A stretch of 8,703 nucleotides of DNA from Prevotellaceae bacterium. GTDB taxonomy: Bacteria > Bacteroidota > Bacteroidia > Bacteroidales > UBA932. Numbering within the stretch: position 1 is the first letter of the stretch; each line of letters begins with the position of its first letter. Shown here in pieces: positions 1-6,796 of this stretch. Location of the stretch: positions 1 to 8,703 of the forward strand of contig JAIRKX010000038.1 of NCBI GenBank assembly GCA_031259805.1. Direction: 5' to 3'. Made by a program: the position numbers and the translations under genes. The notes under the pieces are model-generated. The model worked only from the letters and a program-made list of their open reading frames with translations. It was not told the DNA's origin and did not search any database.

Positions 1-2273
1 ACGCTGGTACGCCACACTTGCGGTAATTTAAAATCCTTGTCGATAACCGCCAATCTGCCGGAAGCCTTGTTCTTCTGCGGGAAAATATCGGCTAATGCCG
101 GATTTTGCAACAACGTGCTTACGTTGGCGGCAAAAGGAATACGGGCTAATGCTGCCGCACCCCCGTTTTGGTTAATTACTAATTGATATTGCAACATCCC
201 ACTGTTGGTGGGCTGGTTGGTAAACCATACGAAAGGAATCCGGCCGGTGAAAATACCGGTACCGCCACGAAGCGTAAGTTTACGGTCGCCAAAGACATTC
301 CAGTTGAAGCCCAATCGCGGCGACCAAAGCAGTTTAGCCGTTGGCCATTTACCCAAATCAACCGTTTCACCATCCCGGAATACCAATCCATGGGTTAGCG
401 GATTATCTACCGCGCCATCCAAATAAACCGGCAAATCGACACGCAGGCCGAGTGTGAATTTTAAATTATCCAGCACACTCCATTCGTCCTGCACATACGC
501 GGAAAACTGCCCGAACGAAAGTTCTGCTACAGGGTCAGTATAACCATTGATAGGATAGGTATAAGCAAAATTCAACGGATGATAGTCGCTGTTATACAGT
601 CGCCCAACACCATCGCCATTGATGTATCTTTCAAAGGAAGCAAAGTCTTTGAACCGGTAGTAGCCAGACCCTTGGCGCAAATAACTGTTGGCAAAATATT
701 GGTTTTCGTACGACAAACCGGCGGTTAATAAATGTTTGTCAAGCGAAACAGTCAAGTTATCGGTGATGATAAGCGTGTTGTTCCGCACCCTGTTGCCGTA
801 GGAGAACAACTCATATCCCGCCGACATATAAGGGTTGGTATCGCCTTCTCCGCCGCGCATAATATCAATCATCGGGAATAGGTCGCTGTCACTCGTGCGG
901 GGCTGGTCGTAGTATGTAAACGCCGCTAAAAAATGATTTGACAAATTGTTGGTAAAGCGGCTGTATAGTTCTGCGGTAGCAGAATGTAACAGCCCGTCTG
1001 AATAGTACTGGCTGTTTTCAAACGACATCCCGCCCGTTTTATCATGGCGAGAGGTGCTTACTGCCGGATTGGCATCTCCACTGCTGCTCGGTCGCGAAAC
1101 CGACGATGATTTTGAGAAATTATACCGTAGCGTTAATTTATGGTCGTTGCTGATGTTCCAGTCAAGGCGGGCGAGGATTTTATTATTATAAGTATTGTCG
1201 CCACCCCAGTTTTCATACCGTCCGGTTTTGTAGCCGAATTTCCGGTCTAATAAGTCGGAGAATTCTTGCAAATCGCTTCCTTTTACGGAATTGCTCACAT
1301 TGGGGTCATCGGTCGCCGTGCCTGTAGTAGAAGCCAATAAGGTATTTCCCGGTGTCAAATTATTATCCAGCTCGCCGTTCAGGAAGAAGAATAATTTGTT
1401 TTTAATAAGCGGCCCGCCGACACTAAAACCATATACCTGTTTTGATGTTTCAGTAATATTGGTCAATTTCTTATCCCGGATTTTCCAGCCACTGAGCCCT
1501 TCATCCCGGTAATATCCGTATACCGTTCCTTTCACTACATTCGTTCCGCTTTTGGTAACGGCGTTCACACCGGCACTTGTAAAATTAGATTGACGCACGT
1601 CAAAAGGCGCAATCACCACTTGCAGTTCTTCGATAGCATCCATGGAAATAGGTTCGCCCGATACACCCGGCATACTGGTGGACGATAGTCCGAAGTTATT
1701 ATTGAAATTCGCACCATCAATCGTCACGTTCGTCATGTACGCCTCCCGTCCGCCGAATGAACTGCCGCCACTTGAATACGGAGAAAGCTTGGTCACATCA
1801 ATCAAGCTACGGCTAATGTTCGGCATTCGGTTCAGTTCTTGGTTACTAATATTTGTCGCGGCTCCCGTACGTTCTTTATTAAACGAAGATCTCCGGTCAC
1901 CTACGACAACTATATCCGACAACTGTAGGGATTCTTCGGTAAGCGTTGCATCTATCTTCACAGCATCCCCCAATGAAACAGTAATGTTATCATATTTTTT
2001 AGTACTAAATCCGATGAATGAAACTGCGATACTATATTCCTGTCCCACGCGAACACCTTGTATGAAGTAGTTCCCATTGGCTTGCGTCATAGCATAATAA
2101 TTAGTTCCCGACGGAACGTGCGTCACTTTCACCGTAGCCCCCGCCAGCGGTTCTCCATGGTTATCTTTCACCACCCCGGTAATGCTACCGGTAGTCACTT
2201 GAGCATAGGATACACATGCAAAAAGCAAGCCCAATAGCGTGCTTGCCAAACGTACATAAATTTTTAATTTCAT
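1..2273 (-). CDS. Oar-like TonB-dependent outer-membrane receptor, 3' end outside window
   Basis: The frame opens at an ATG on the minus strand (complement of 2271-2273) and stays open to the window edge, giving 757 codons; the C-terminal part of the barrel is missing. Seen in my translation: a signal peptide at residues 1-24 (charged MKLKIYVR, then a hydrophobic stretch, cleavage likely after VSYA), a carboxypeptidase-regulatory-like beta domain at about 26-110 (GVVKDNHGEPLAGATVKV), a TonB-box-like LSDIVVVGD at 118-126, then the plug (GGREAYMTNVTIDGANFNN) and barrel strands. The family spans the outer membrane and imports or binds ligands using TonB-ExbBD energy; the ligand here is unknown. 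It is a close paralogue of the receptor at 3368-6598. No SusD-type gene lies between the two, and the Oar-like architecture argues against a SusC glycan system. The last visible residues (KDFKLPQVWRTS) match KDFKMPQVWRTN of the paralogue, so about 400 residues are probably missing. Identification of the class is firm; substrate is not known. Confidence 0.93.
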   Translation of the reverse strand, partial: MKLKIYVRLASTLLGLLFACVSYAQVTTGSITGVVKDNHGEPLAGATVKVTHVPSGTNYYAMTQANGNYFIQGVRVGQEYSIAVSFIGFSTKKYDNITVSLGDAVKIDATLTEESLQLSDIVVVGDRRSSFNKERTGAATNISNQELNRMPNISRSLIDVTKLSPYSSGGSSFGGREAYMTNVTIDGANFNNNFGLSSTSMPGVSGEPISMDAIEELQVVIAPFDVRQSNFTSAGVNAVTKSGTNVVKGTVYGYYRDEGLSGWKIRDKKLTNITETSKQVYGFSVGGPLIKNKLFFFLNGELDNNLTPGNTLLASTTGTATDDPNVSNSVKGSDLQEFSDLLDRKFGYKTGRYENWGGDNTYNNKILARLDWNISNDHKLTLRYNFSKSSSVSRPSSSGDANPAVSTSRHDKTGGMSFENSQYYSDGLLHSATAELYSRFTNNLSNHFLAAFTYYDQPRTSDSDLFPMIDIMRGGEGDTNPYMSAGYELFSYGNRVRNNTLIITDNLTVSLDKHLLTAGLSYENQYFANSYLRQGSGYYRFKDFASFERYINGDGVGRLYNSDYHPLNFAYTYPINGYTDPVAELSFGQFSAYVQDEWSVLDNLKFTLGLRVDLPVYLDGAVDNPLTHGLVFRDGETVDLGKWPTAKLLWSPRLGFNWNVFGDRKLTLRGGTGIFTGRIPFVWFTNQPTNSGMLQYQLVINQNGGAAALARIPFAANVSTLLQNPALADIFPQKNKASGRLAVIDKDFKLPQVWRTS
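229..257. repeat. 29-bp perfect repeat, copy 1 (inside receptor gene)
   Basis: This 29-bp stretch is identical, in the same orientation, to 4623-4651 in the paralogous receptor gene. In both genes it encodes the GIFTGRIPFV barrel segment on the minus strand. It is coding homology between paralogues, not an independent element. Confidence 0.9.
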
Positions 2274-2278
2274 AGTTA

Positions 2279-2289
2279 TATTTTTTTAA
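2279..2289 (-). promoter_or_regulatory. A-rich translation initiation region of the first receptor
   Basis: On the minus strand the 11-mer TTAAAAAAATA lies just upstream of the ATG at 2273. The same 11-mer is found upstream of the paralogous receptor at 6601-6611. No Shine-Dalgarno sequence is present, as is usual in Bacteroidota, where A-rich leaders support initiation. Its conservation supports the chosen start. Confidence 0.5.
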
Positions 2290-2308
2290 GTTTTCAAAAT
2301 CAGAGAAA

Positions 2309-2316
2309 CAAATTTA
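2309..2316 (-). promoter_or_regulatory. possible -7 element (TAAATTTG) of the first receptor
   Basis: The minus strand reads TAAATTTG, a full match to the Bacteroidetes -7 consensus TAnnTTTG, about 36 bp upstream of the start codon. A TTTG lies 25 bp further upstream, which is longer than the usual 19-21 bp, and the paralogous gene lacks the -7 match. This assignment is tentative. Confidence 0.35.
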
Positions 2317-2338
2317 ATCATTTTTCGATAGCATTATA

Positions 2339-2376
2339 TTACAAACTGATTAAATATTCCACAAAGTTTTCCACAT
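2339..2376 (-). promoter_or_regulatory. 38-bp element shared by both receptor upstream regions, copy 1
   Basis: Aligned without gaps to 6651-6688, 33 of 38 positions are identical. On the minus strand it contains AAAACTTT and TTTAATCA followed by a TTTG, and lies 65 bp upstream of the receptor start codon (52 bp for the other copy). Intergenic sequence around it is much less alike, so it was either retained as a promoter or operator or is recent duplication residue. I do not recognise a specific regulator site. Confidence 0.6.
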
Positions 2377-2407
2377 TTGTTAATTCGTTAAACACTAAAT
2401 AATTTTC

Positions 2408-3058
2408 CTAATTTATCAGCACGGTTATTTCGCTGCTCCAGGGGCCGTGCTGGAGGCGCGGGTTAATCCACGCGGCCATGAGCGCGAGGCGCTTGCCGCT
2501 ATCCTCGTCGCTAAAGGCGAGGTTGGCGTGCAGGCGCGTGGAGTATTCGGAGTGCCATTCCTCGCTCCCCTCCTTGCGATAGCGCACCACGAAGCCATGA
2601 TAGGCCTTCCGGGTGCGCGACGCGGTGGCATGGCCGTGTTGCGGACGCCGCACGGATACCCGCACCCCGTAGCCCGGTATCGCCGTAACTTGCATTTGAG
2701 GCTCTTCAGCGGGCGGCGGCAGCGGCTGGCGGTTGTGGCGCTGGCGCGACGGAAGCGCCAGGGCGGCGAGACCGCTTTCGTCGATGGCCTCGTTACTCCT
2801 GAGCGTGGGTATGAATGCGCTCAGGAACGACCGCAGGGCGGCAATGCCGTCCTTTTTGAACGTCACCGATATGTGGTTGCGGGTTTCGGGCGAGAGGTTG
2901 TTCCGGTAGGCCTCCTCTGCAGTACGCATCAGCTCGTTTAGCTTCTGCACCGACGCCGGGTTCAGGCCCCATTCTTCCTGGCGTTCCGTGCAGCGGGCGG
3001 TGAGGTTTAGCGCCCAGAAGATAAATTCCTCGTCTTTGGTTGGTTGTGTTCTTCCCAT
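2408..3058 (-). CDS. hypothetical protein, helical N-terminus plus fibronectin-III-like C-terminal domain
   Basis: A 216-residue protein starting at the ATG complementary to 3056-3058 and ending in TAG. Residues 1-100 are predicted largely helical (WALNLTARC, VQKLNELMRTAEEAY, FKKDGIAALRSFLSAFIP). Residues 101-121 are a linker rich in proline, arginine and glutamine (QPLPPPAEEP). Residues 122-216 look like a beta-sandwich: GYGVRVSV, then KAYHGFVVRYRKEGSEEW, and a closing SGKRLALMAAWINP...HGPWSSEITVLIN. From memory this matches an uncharacterised Bacteroidota family with the same N-helical, proline-linker, FnIII-like order, typically ending in GK-x-aromatic...GPW...I-V. There is no signal peptide, so a cytoplasmic protein is likely. 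It is strikingly GC-rich compared with both neighbours and sits between two paralogous receptors, which suggests acquisition from elsewhere. A -7 box lies at 3098-3105 and a 21-bp repeat array directly upstream. Function is unknown. Confidence 0.8.
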   Translation of the reverse strand: MGRTQPTKDEEFIFWALNLTARCTERQEEWGLNPASVQKLNELMRTAEEAYRNNLSPETRNHISVTFKKDGIAALRSFLSAFIPTLRSNEAIDESGLAALALPSRQRHNRQPLPPPAEEPQMQVTAIPGYGVRVSVRRPQHGHATASRTRKAYHGFVVRYRKEGSEEWHSEYSTRLHANLAFSDEDSGKRLALMAAWINPRLQHGPWSSEITVLIN

Positions 3059-3097
3059 AATGGTTGTAATTTAATAAAAAGTCGTATTTCGTAGCGG

Positions 3098-3105
3098 CAA
3101 AGTTA
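3098..3105 (-). promoter_or_regulatory. -7 element (TAACTTTG) of the GC-rich orphan gene
   Basis: The minus strand reads TAACTTTG, a full match to TAnnTTTG, about 40 bp before the ATG at 3058. There is no TTG at the expected 19-21 bp upstream; that position falls on the first unit of the 21-bp repeat array. The promoter therefore directly abuts the array, and the array may replace or modulate the -33 contact. Confidence 0.5.
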
Positions 3106-3123
3106 TGTATTTTTTTTGAATTG

Positions 3124-3333
3124 ACACGTGTTAATGGAATAAAAACGCATGCTTTCGATATAAAAATACGTGTTAATGAAATAAAAACACATGCTTTGAA
3201 TATAAAAACACGTGTTAATAAAATAGAAATATATGCTTTTGATGTAGAAACGCGCGTTAATGAAATAAAGACACGTGCTTTCGACATAAATACACGTGTT
3301 AATGAAATAAAAACACGTGTATTTGATATGAAA
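3124..3333. repeat. tandem array of ten 21-bp units
   Basis: Ten units, all exactly 21 bp with no indel, start at 3124, 3145, 3166, 3187, 3208, 3229, 3250, 3271, 3292 and 3313. Two unit types alternate, giving a 42-bp higher-order period. Odd units are ACACGTGT-like followed by TAATGAAATAAAA; even units are ACACATGC-like followed by TTTCGATATAAAA. Each unit ends in an A-rich run, and 21 bp is two helical turns, so the A-runs lie on one face of the DNA. The first eight bases of all ten units alternate strictly purine-pyrimidine although their sequences differ. Because 21 is a multiple of three, long frames stay open on both strands (heptads TRVNEIK and THAFDIK on plus), but I do not think these are genes. 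The array and short flanks fill the 309-bp gap 3059-3367; I see no convincing terminator in that gap. Confidence 0.95.
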
Positions 3334-3367
3334 ACGGGCGGGTGTCCAAGAAAAAGGGGCGGATTAC

Positions 3368-6300
3368 TTAGAAGATAAACCGGCATCCCAACTGCATCGA
3401 CCACGTACTCGTATAATCCAGCACATCCTTGTATGTTTCTGTGTAATAACTTTCCACAGAAGTGGCAGGAAGCGTAAACTGTGGCCTGTTGTTGGCATCA
3501 GTTCCGGCGTATTGCAGCAACGGAATATTGTCATCCGACCCGGTAATTTGCGCCCTGCGCACGCCCCATGCGGAATTAATCAGGTTGCCCAAATTCAGCA
3601 CATCCAGCGTAAGCTGGATTTTTGACTTGCGCTCCTTAATTATTACAAAATCCTGCACTATTTTGAGATTAAGTTGATGTACCCAGGGCATCACTGCACC
3701 GAAACGTTGCGCGTATTCCCCGCGGTGGCTGTTCAGGTAGTCATCCTGTTCTAAAAACTTAAAGAAAGCCGCTTTCTGCATGTCGGCGGTCATATCACCT
3801 TTATCCACAAAGATAATGTCGTTTTCATCTTTGGGAATATACACCAGGTCGGAAGAATGGCCGTCGCCGTTCATGTCATTACTGTAAATGTAGTTGAGGC
3901 GGCCTTGCGGGGCGCCTTCATAAAACAGCGAAACAGTAGTCGACAAAAGCGATTTGGCATAATCAAGCTTATACGACAGCGAAGCAATGACCCGGTGGGG
4001 GATAGAAAAGTTCGAATAACTTAACCCGGGATAGTTCAAGCTCCCTACCGACACGTTGGATTGCCATGCCGAGGAGGCCTGGTCGCCGGGATTACTCGTT
4101 ACATCCCTGGCTTCGGAACGGGTATAAGCAATAGCGCCCGCGAAACCATGACTGAAGTCTTTTGCCAACCGGGCGGTAATGGAGTACTGGTATCCTTCGC
4201 TGGTATTGCCCAGCACCATGGCGTTAGAGACAGCGCCGTTAATCTTGTTGGAAGTTCCTTTTTTGTAGTAAGGCCTGTTGTCCGAGCCGGAAAACCTGTC
4301 ATTGGGCGTTGCTTCGTTCACGTTCTTTTGAAGAATGGCGTTGATGTCTTTGCTGTAAAGCCCTTCCAGGGTAAACGTCATATCCCATGGTAATTTTACA
4401 TCAGCCGCCAGGTTGGTGCGCCATACCTGCGGCATCTTGAAATCTTTGCTTATTTCCACCGGCGTACTGGGGGCGGAAGTGGGCGTAAATTGCGCAGAAT
4501 ATGTTCGACTGTGTGCATAGATATCGGGGTTGAAGCGTATGTCTTTGAGTACATCATCTGCGCCGCTAAACGTTCGTTGGAATTGCAGCGTGCCCGCATT
4601 GACCGTCTGGTTGGTGAACCGCACGAAAGGAATCCGGCCGGTGAAAATACCCGTGCCGCCGCGTACTTTATACGTCCCGTCGTTCCGCACATCCCAGTTG
4701 AAGGACACGCGCGGCGACACCAGCAGTTGCCGTTTGGGCCACGTGCCGACATCTATCGTGTAGTCCTCTGCAAAAGTCAATGCAGCAATGGCCGGGTTCG
4801 GTTGCGGGTTGTTCAGGTAGAGTGGCAGCTCAAAGCGAATACCGCCGGTGAGTGTCACATTCGACAGCAGTTGCCACTCATCCTGCAGGTAAACCGCGGC
4901 CGTGCCGAACGACAGCTCCGCATAGGGGCTGTTATTATCATTTAATCCCACCGTTTGGGAGAAGATAACCGGCGGCGCTGTGTTGCTGATAAAATCGTCA
5001 ATCGAATTATAGCGGTAATAGCCCGTGCCGCTGGACATGTAAGCATTACCGAAATACATCTGCTCGTACGACAGTCCGGCGATTATGGTGTGGCCGCCCC
5101 AACAGGCCGTAACGTTATCAATAATACTGAACGTATTACTTTTAAGGTCGGTATTGAACGAAAACGCCTCATAGCCGAAAGAAGTATATATTTGCCCGTC
5201 TTCCATAATATCTACAAAGGGAAACACCTTGCTGGGCGACGTGCGCCTGTCGCGGATAGCGGTATAAGTAGCCAGGAACTTGTTGGCAAAAGCCGCCCCG
5301 AAAGCACTGTTCAACTCCCCCGTAACCGAGCGCACCGTATTCTCAAAACCATAGCCGGTATGGGTAAAGGCCACGGCATATTCGCCGATACGGCTTTGCG
5401 CGAGCCGTTCTGATGCTGCACTCGTAGCGGTTGTTAACTCATCGTTAGTCGATACTACCTGGTTATACCGCACAGTCAGCTTATGGCTGTCGTTAATATT
5501 CCAGTCTGCCCGCGCCAGGATTTTATAGTTCTCGCTGGTAAACGGCTTCCAGTTCCAGTCGCCCGGGTCGTAGCGATACTTGTCCAGCAGATATTGTTTC
5601 AGTTCGGCTAATCGCGAAACCTGGGCGCGGGAAATATAATCGGTTCCATTAGAAACGCCGTCCGCACTTGCTTTCCATGAGGTGCCCGGCTCGTCCGTTT
5701 TCTCATATTCGCCGTTTACAAAGAGGAACAGTTTGTTCTTCACAACCGGTCCGCCCAAACTGATGCCATGTGTTTGTTTCGACGTTTCATCCCATGTATA
5801 TTTAGTGCCGGCGACGGTTTGTCCCGCGAACGACGCCGGGCGCAAGTAGGAATAAGCCGTCCCCTTGAAGACGTTATCACCGCTTTTGGTGACGGCGTTG
5901 ATGCTCGCGCCGGTAAAGTTGGATTGACGGATATCGAACGGGGCTATACTGACCGAAATCTGGTCAATGGCGTCGAGTGAAATCGGTTGCGCGTCGCCGG
6001 CGGGGAGGTTGCGTGTTTGTCCGTTTATCCCGTAACTGTTATTGAATGATGCGCCGTCTACCGTAATATAATTGTAGCGTCCGTCGCGGCCGGCGAAGGA
6101 GTAGCCGCCATTGGACTGGGGCGTTAATTTCGTAAAATCGTTAATACTTCTGTCGATAGACGGAAGCGTTTGGATTTGTCGGTTTGTCACATTGGTCGTC
6201 GCGCCGGTCTTTGAAATAAAGCTGCCTGTGACAATCACTTCGGATAACATAACGTTGTCTTCCACCATTGTGGCATCCAAACGTGTCGGCGCACCCAACA

Positions 6301-6598
6301 CAACAGCAACCTCTTCAGTAGCTTGTGGGGCAAAGCCGATAAACGAAAAATCCACTTTAAAACCCTGTCCCACGCGAATATCCTGTACTGCATAGTTCCC
6401 GTTTGCCTGCGTCATGGCATAATAAATGGTTCCCGACGGCACGTGCGTTACCTTTACGGTAGCCCCCGCCAGCGCCTCTCCCTTTGCGTCTTTCACCGTT
6501 CCATTAATGCTCCCGGTGGTCATCTGAGCATAAGTAGCGCCTGTAAAGAGCAAACCCAGCATCATGCTTGTCGAACGCACAAAAATTCTAAATCTCAC
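3368..6598 (-). CDS. Oar-like TonB-dependent outer-membrane receptor, complete
   Basis: A complete 1076-residue receptor, ending in TAA. Visible parts in order: signal peptide 1-24 (MRFRIFVR, hydrophobic core, cleavage after ATYA); carboxypeptidase-regulatory-like domain about 26-112 (GTVKDAKGEALAGATVKV, TQANGNYAVQDIRVGQ); TonB-box-like LSEVIVTG at 118-125; plug from about 130 (GYSFAGRDGRYNYITVDG, then SIAPFDIRQSNFTGASINAV); and a long 22-strand-type barrel ending in SMQLGCRFIF, whose terminal phenylalanine is typical for barrel insertion by BAM. Length fits Oar-type receptors, which run about 1000-1100 residues. The substrate is unknown; Oar relatives have been linked to adhesion and protein or peptide handling. 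Transcription runs away from the Abi-family gene, with a 198-bp divergent spacer. The gene is paralogous to the truncated receptor at 1-2273, and the two probably arose by tandem duplication. No SusD neighbour is seen. Confidence 0.95.
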   Translation of the reverse strand: MRFRIFVRSTSMMLGLLFTGATYAQMTTGSINGTVKDAKGEALAGATVKVTHVPSGTIYYAMTQANGNYAVQDIRVGQGFKVDFSFIGFAPQATEEVAVVLGAPTRLDATMVEDNVMLSEVIVTGSFISKTGATTNVTNRQIQTLPSIDRSINDFTKLTPQSNGGYSFAGRDGRYNYITVDGASFNNSYGINGQTRNLPAGDAQPISLDAIDQISVSIAPFDIRQSNFTGASINAVTKSGDNVFKGTAYSYLRPASFAGQTVAGTKYTWDETSKQTHGISLGGPVVKNKLFLFVNGEYEKTDEPGTSWKASADGVSNGTDYISRAQVSRLAELKQYLLDKYRYDPGDWNWKPFTSENYKILARADWNINDSHKLTVRYNQVVSTNDELTTATSAASERLAQSRIGEYAVAFTHTGYGFENTVRSVTGELNSAFGAAFANKFLATYTAIRDRRTSPSKVFPFVDIMEDGQIYTSFGYEAFSFNTDLKSNTFSIIDNVTACWGGHTIIAGLSYEQMYFGNAYMSSGTGYYRYNSIDDFISNTAPPVIFSQTVGLNDNNSPYAELSFGTAAVYLQDEWQLLSNVTLTGGIRFELPLYLNNPQPNPAIAALTFAEDYTIDVGTWPKRQLLVSPRVSFNWDVRNDGTYKVRGGTGIFTGRIPFVRFTNQTVNAGTLQFQRTFSGADDVLKDIRFNPDIYAHSRTYSAQFTPTSAPSTPVEISKDFKMPQVWRTNLAADVKLPWDMTFTLEGLYSKDINAILQKNVNEATPNDRFSGSDNRPYYKKGTSNKINGAVSNAMVLGNTSEGYQYSITARLAKDFSHGFAGAIAYTRSEARDVTSNPGDQASSAWQSNVSVGSLNYPGLSYSNFSIPHRVIASLSYKLDYAKSLLSTTVSLFYEGAPQGRLNYIYSNDMNGDGHSSDLVYIPKDENDIIFVDKGDMTADMQKAAFFKFLEQDDYLNSHRGEYAQRFGAVMPWVHQLNLKIVQDFVIIKERKSKIQLTLDVLNLGNLINSAWGVRRAQITGSDDNIPLLQYAGTDANNRPQFTLPATSVESYYTETYKDVLDYTSTWSMQLGCRFIF
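4623..4651. repeat. 29-bp perfect repeat, copy 2 (inside receptor gene)
   Basis: Identical in sequence and orientation to 229-257. It marks the best conserved nucleotide stretch I found between the two receptor genes and could serve as a homologous-recombination seed. Confidence 0.9.
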
Positions 6599-6600
6599 AG

Positions 6601-6611
6601 TATTTTTTTAA
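6601..6611 (-). promoter_or_regulatory. A-rich translation initiation region of the complete receptor
   Basis: On the minus strand this is TTAAAAAAATA, identical to the 11-mer at 2279-2289 upstream of the paralogue, and just before the ATG at 6598. It supports the annotated start; no Shine-Dalgarno sequence is present. Confidence 0.5.
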
Positions 6612-6650
6612 ATTTCTTTGCAAAGGGAACTATTTTATATCAATTTTGCA

Positions 6651-6688
6651 TTACAAATTGATTAAATCTTTCAAAAAGTTTTGCACAT
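6651..6688 (-). promoter_or_regulatory. 38-bp element shared by both receptor upstream regions, copy 2
   Basis: Gapless match (33/38) to 2339-2376. It lies 52 bp upstream of the receptor start. Its outer end overlaps the -33 box of the oppositely directed promoter for the Abi-family gene. One of the five differences, G at 6683 where the other copy has C, is the base that completes that TTTG box. Confidence 0.6.
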
Positions 6689-6711
6689 GTCAAAAGAAAG
6701 TTTTACTTTCG
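6680..6711 (+). promoter_or_regulatory. probable promoter of the Abi-family gene
   Basis: TTTG at 6680-6683, a 20-bp spacer, then TACTTTCG at 6704-6711, one base off the TAnnTTTG consensus. Transcription would start near 6717, leaving a leader of about 80 nt before the start codon at 6797. A second weaker -7-like TAATTTCG just before the start codon is too close to it to be preferred. Confidence 0.5.
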
Positions 6712-6796
6712 TAATGTATTATGAAATTTGACCACCACTTGGTTATTCCCGTCGAATTTAGTAGGGCAATCTATACTTAACCCATAATTTCGTGAA

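Noticed and set aside
1642..2070. Plus-strand frame of 142 codons within the first receptor
   Set aside because: Lies wholly opposite the plug-coding part of the receptor and has no recognisable protein features.
2447..2941. Plus-strand frame of 164 codons opposite the orphan gene
   Set aside because: GC-rich DNA produces long antisense frames. The minus-strand protein has a recognisable domain layout, a promoter and a stop; this one has none.
3124..3333. CRISPR array
   Set aside because: Units are contiguous 21-bp repeats without unique spacers, and no cas gene is present.
3334..3367. Terminator for the complete receptor
   Set aside because: The G/C-rich stretch (minus strand CCGCCCC, then CCCGCCCG) has no complementary partner able to form a stem, although a T-run is present.
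3121..3378. Plus-strand frame of 85 codons with TRVNEIK/THAFDIK heptads
   Set aside because: It needs a TTG start. Changes between units fall on first, second and third codon positions alike, and the opposite strand is equally open. It is better explained by the 21-bp repeat.
4490..5413. Plus-strand frames of about 150 codons within the complete receptor
   Set aside because: Antisense shadows of barrel-coding sequence, with no promoter or motif.
1..6598. SusC/SusD glycan-uptake locus
   Set aside because: No SusD-type lipoprotein gene is present between or beside the receptors, and the receptors have Oar-like features.
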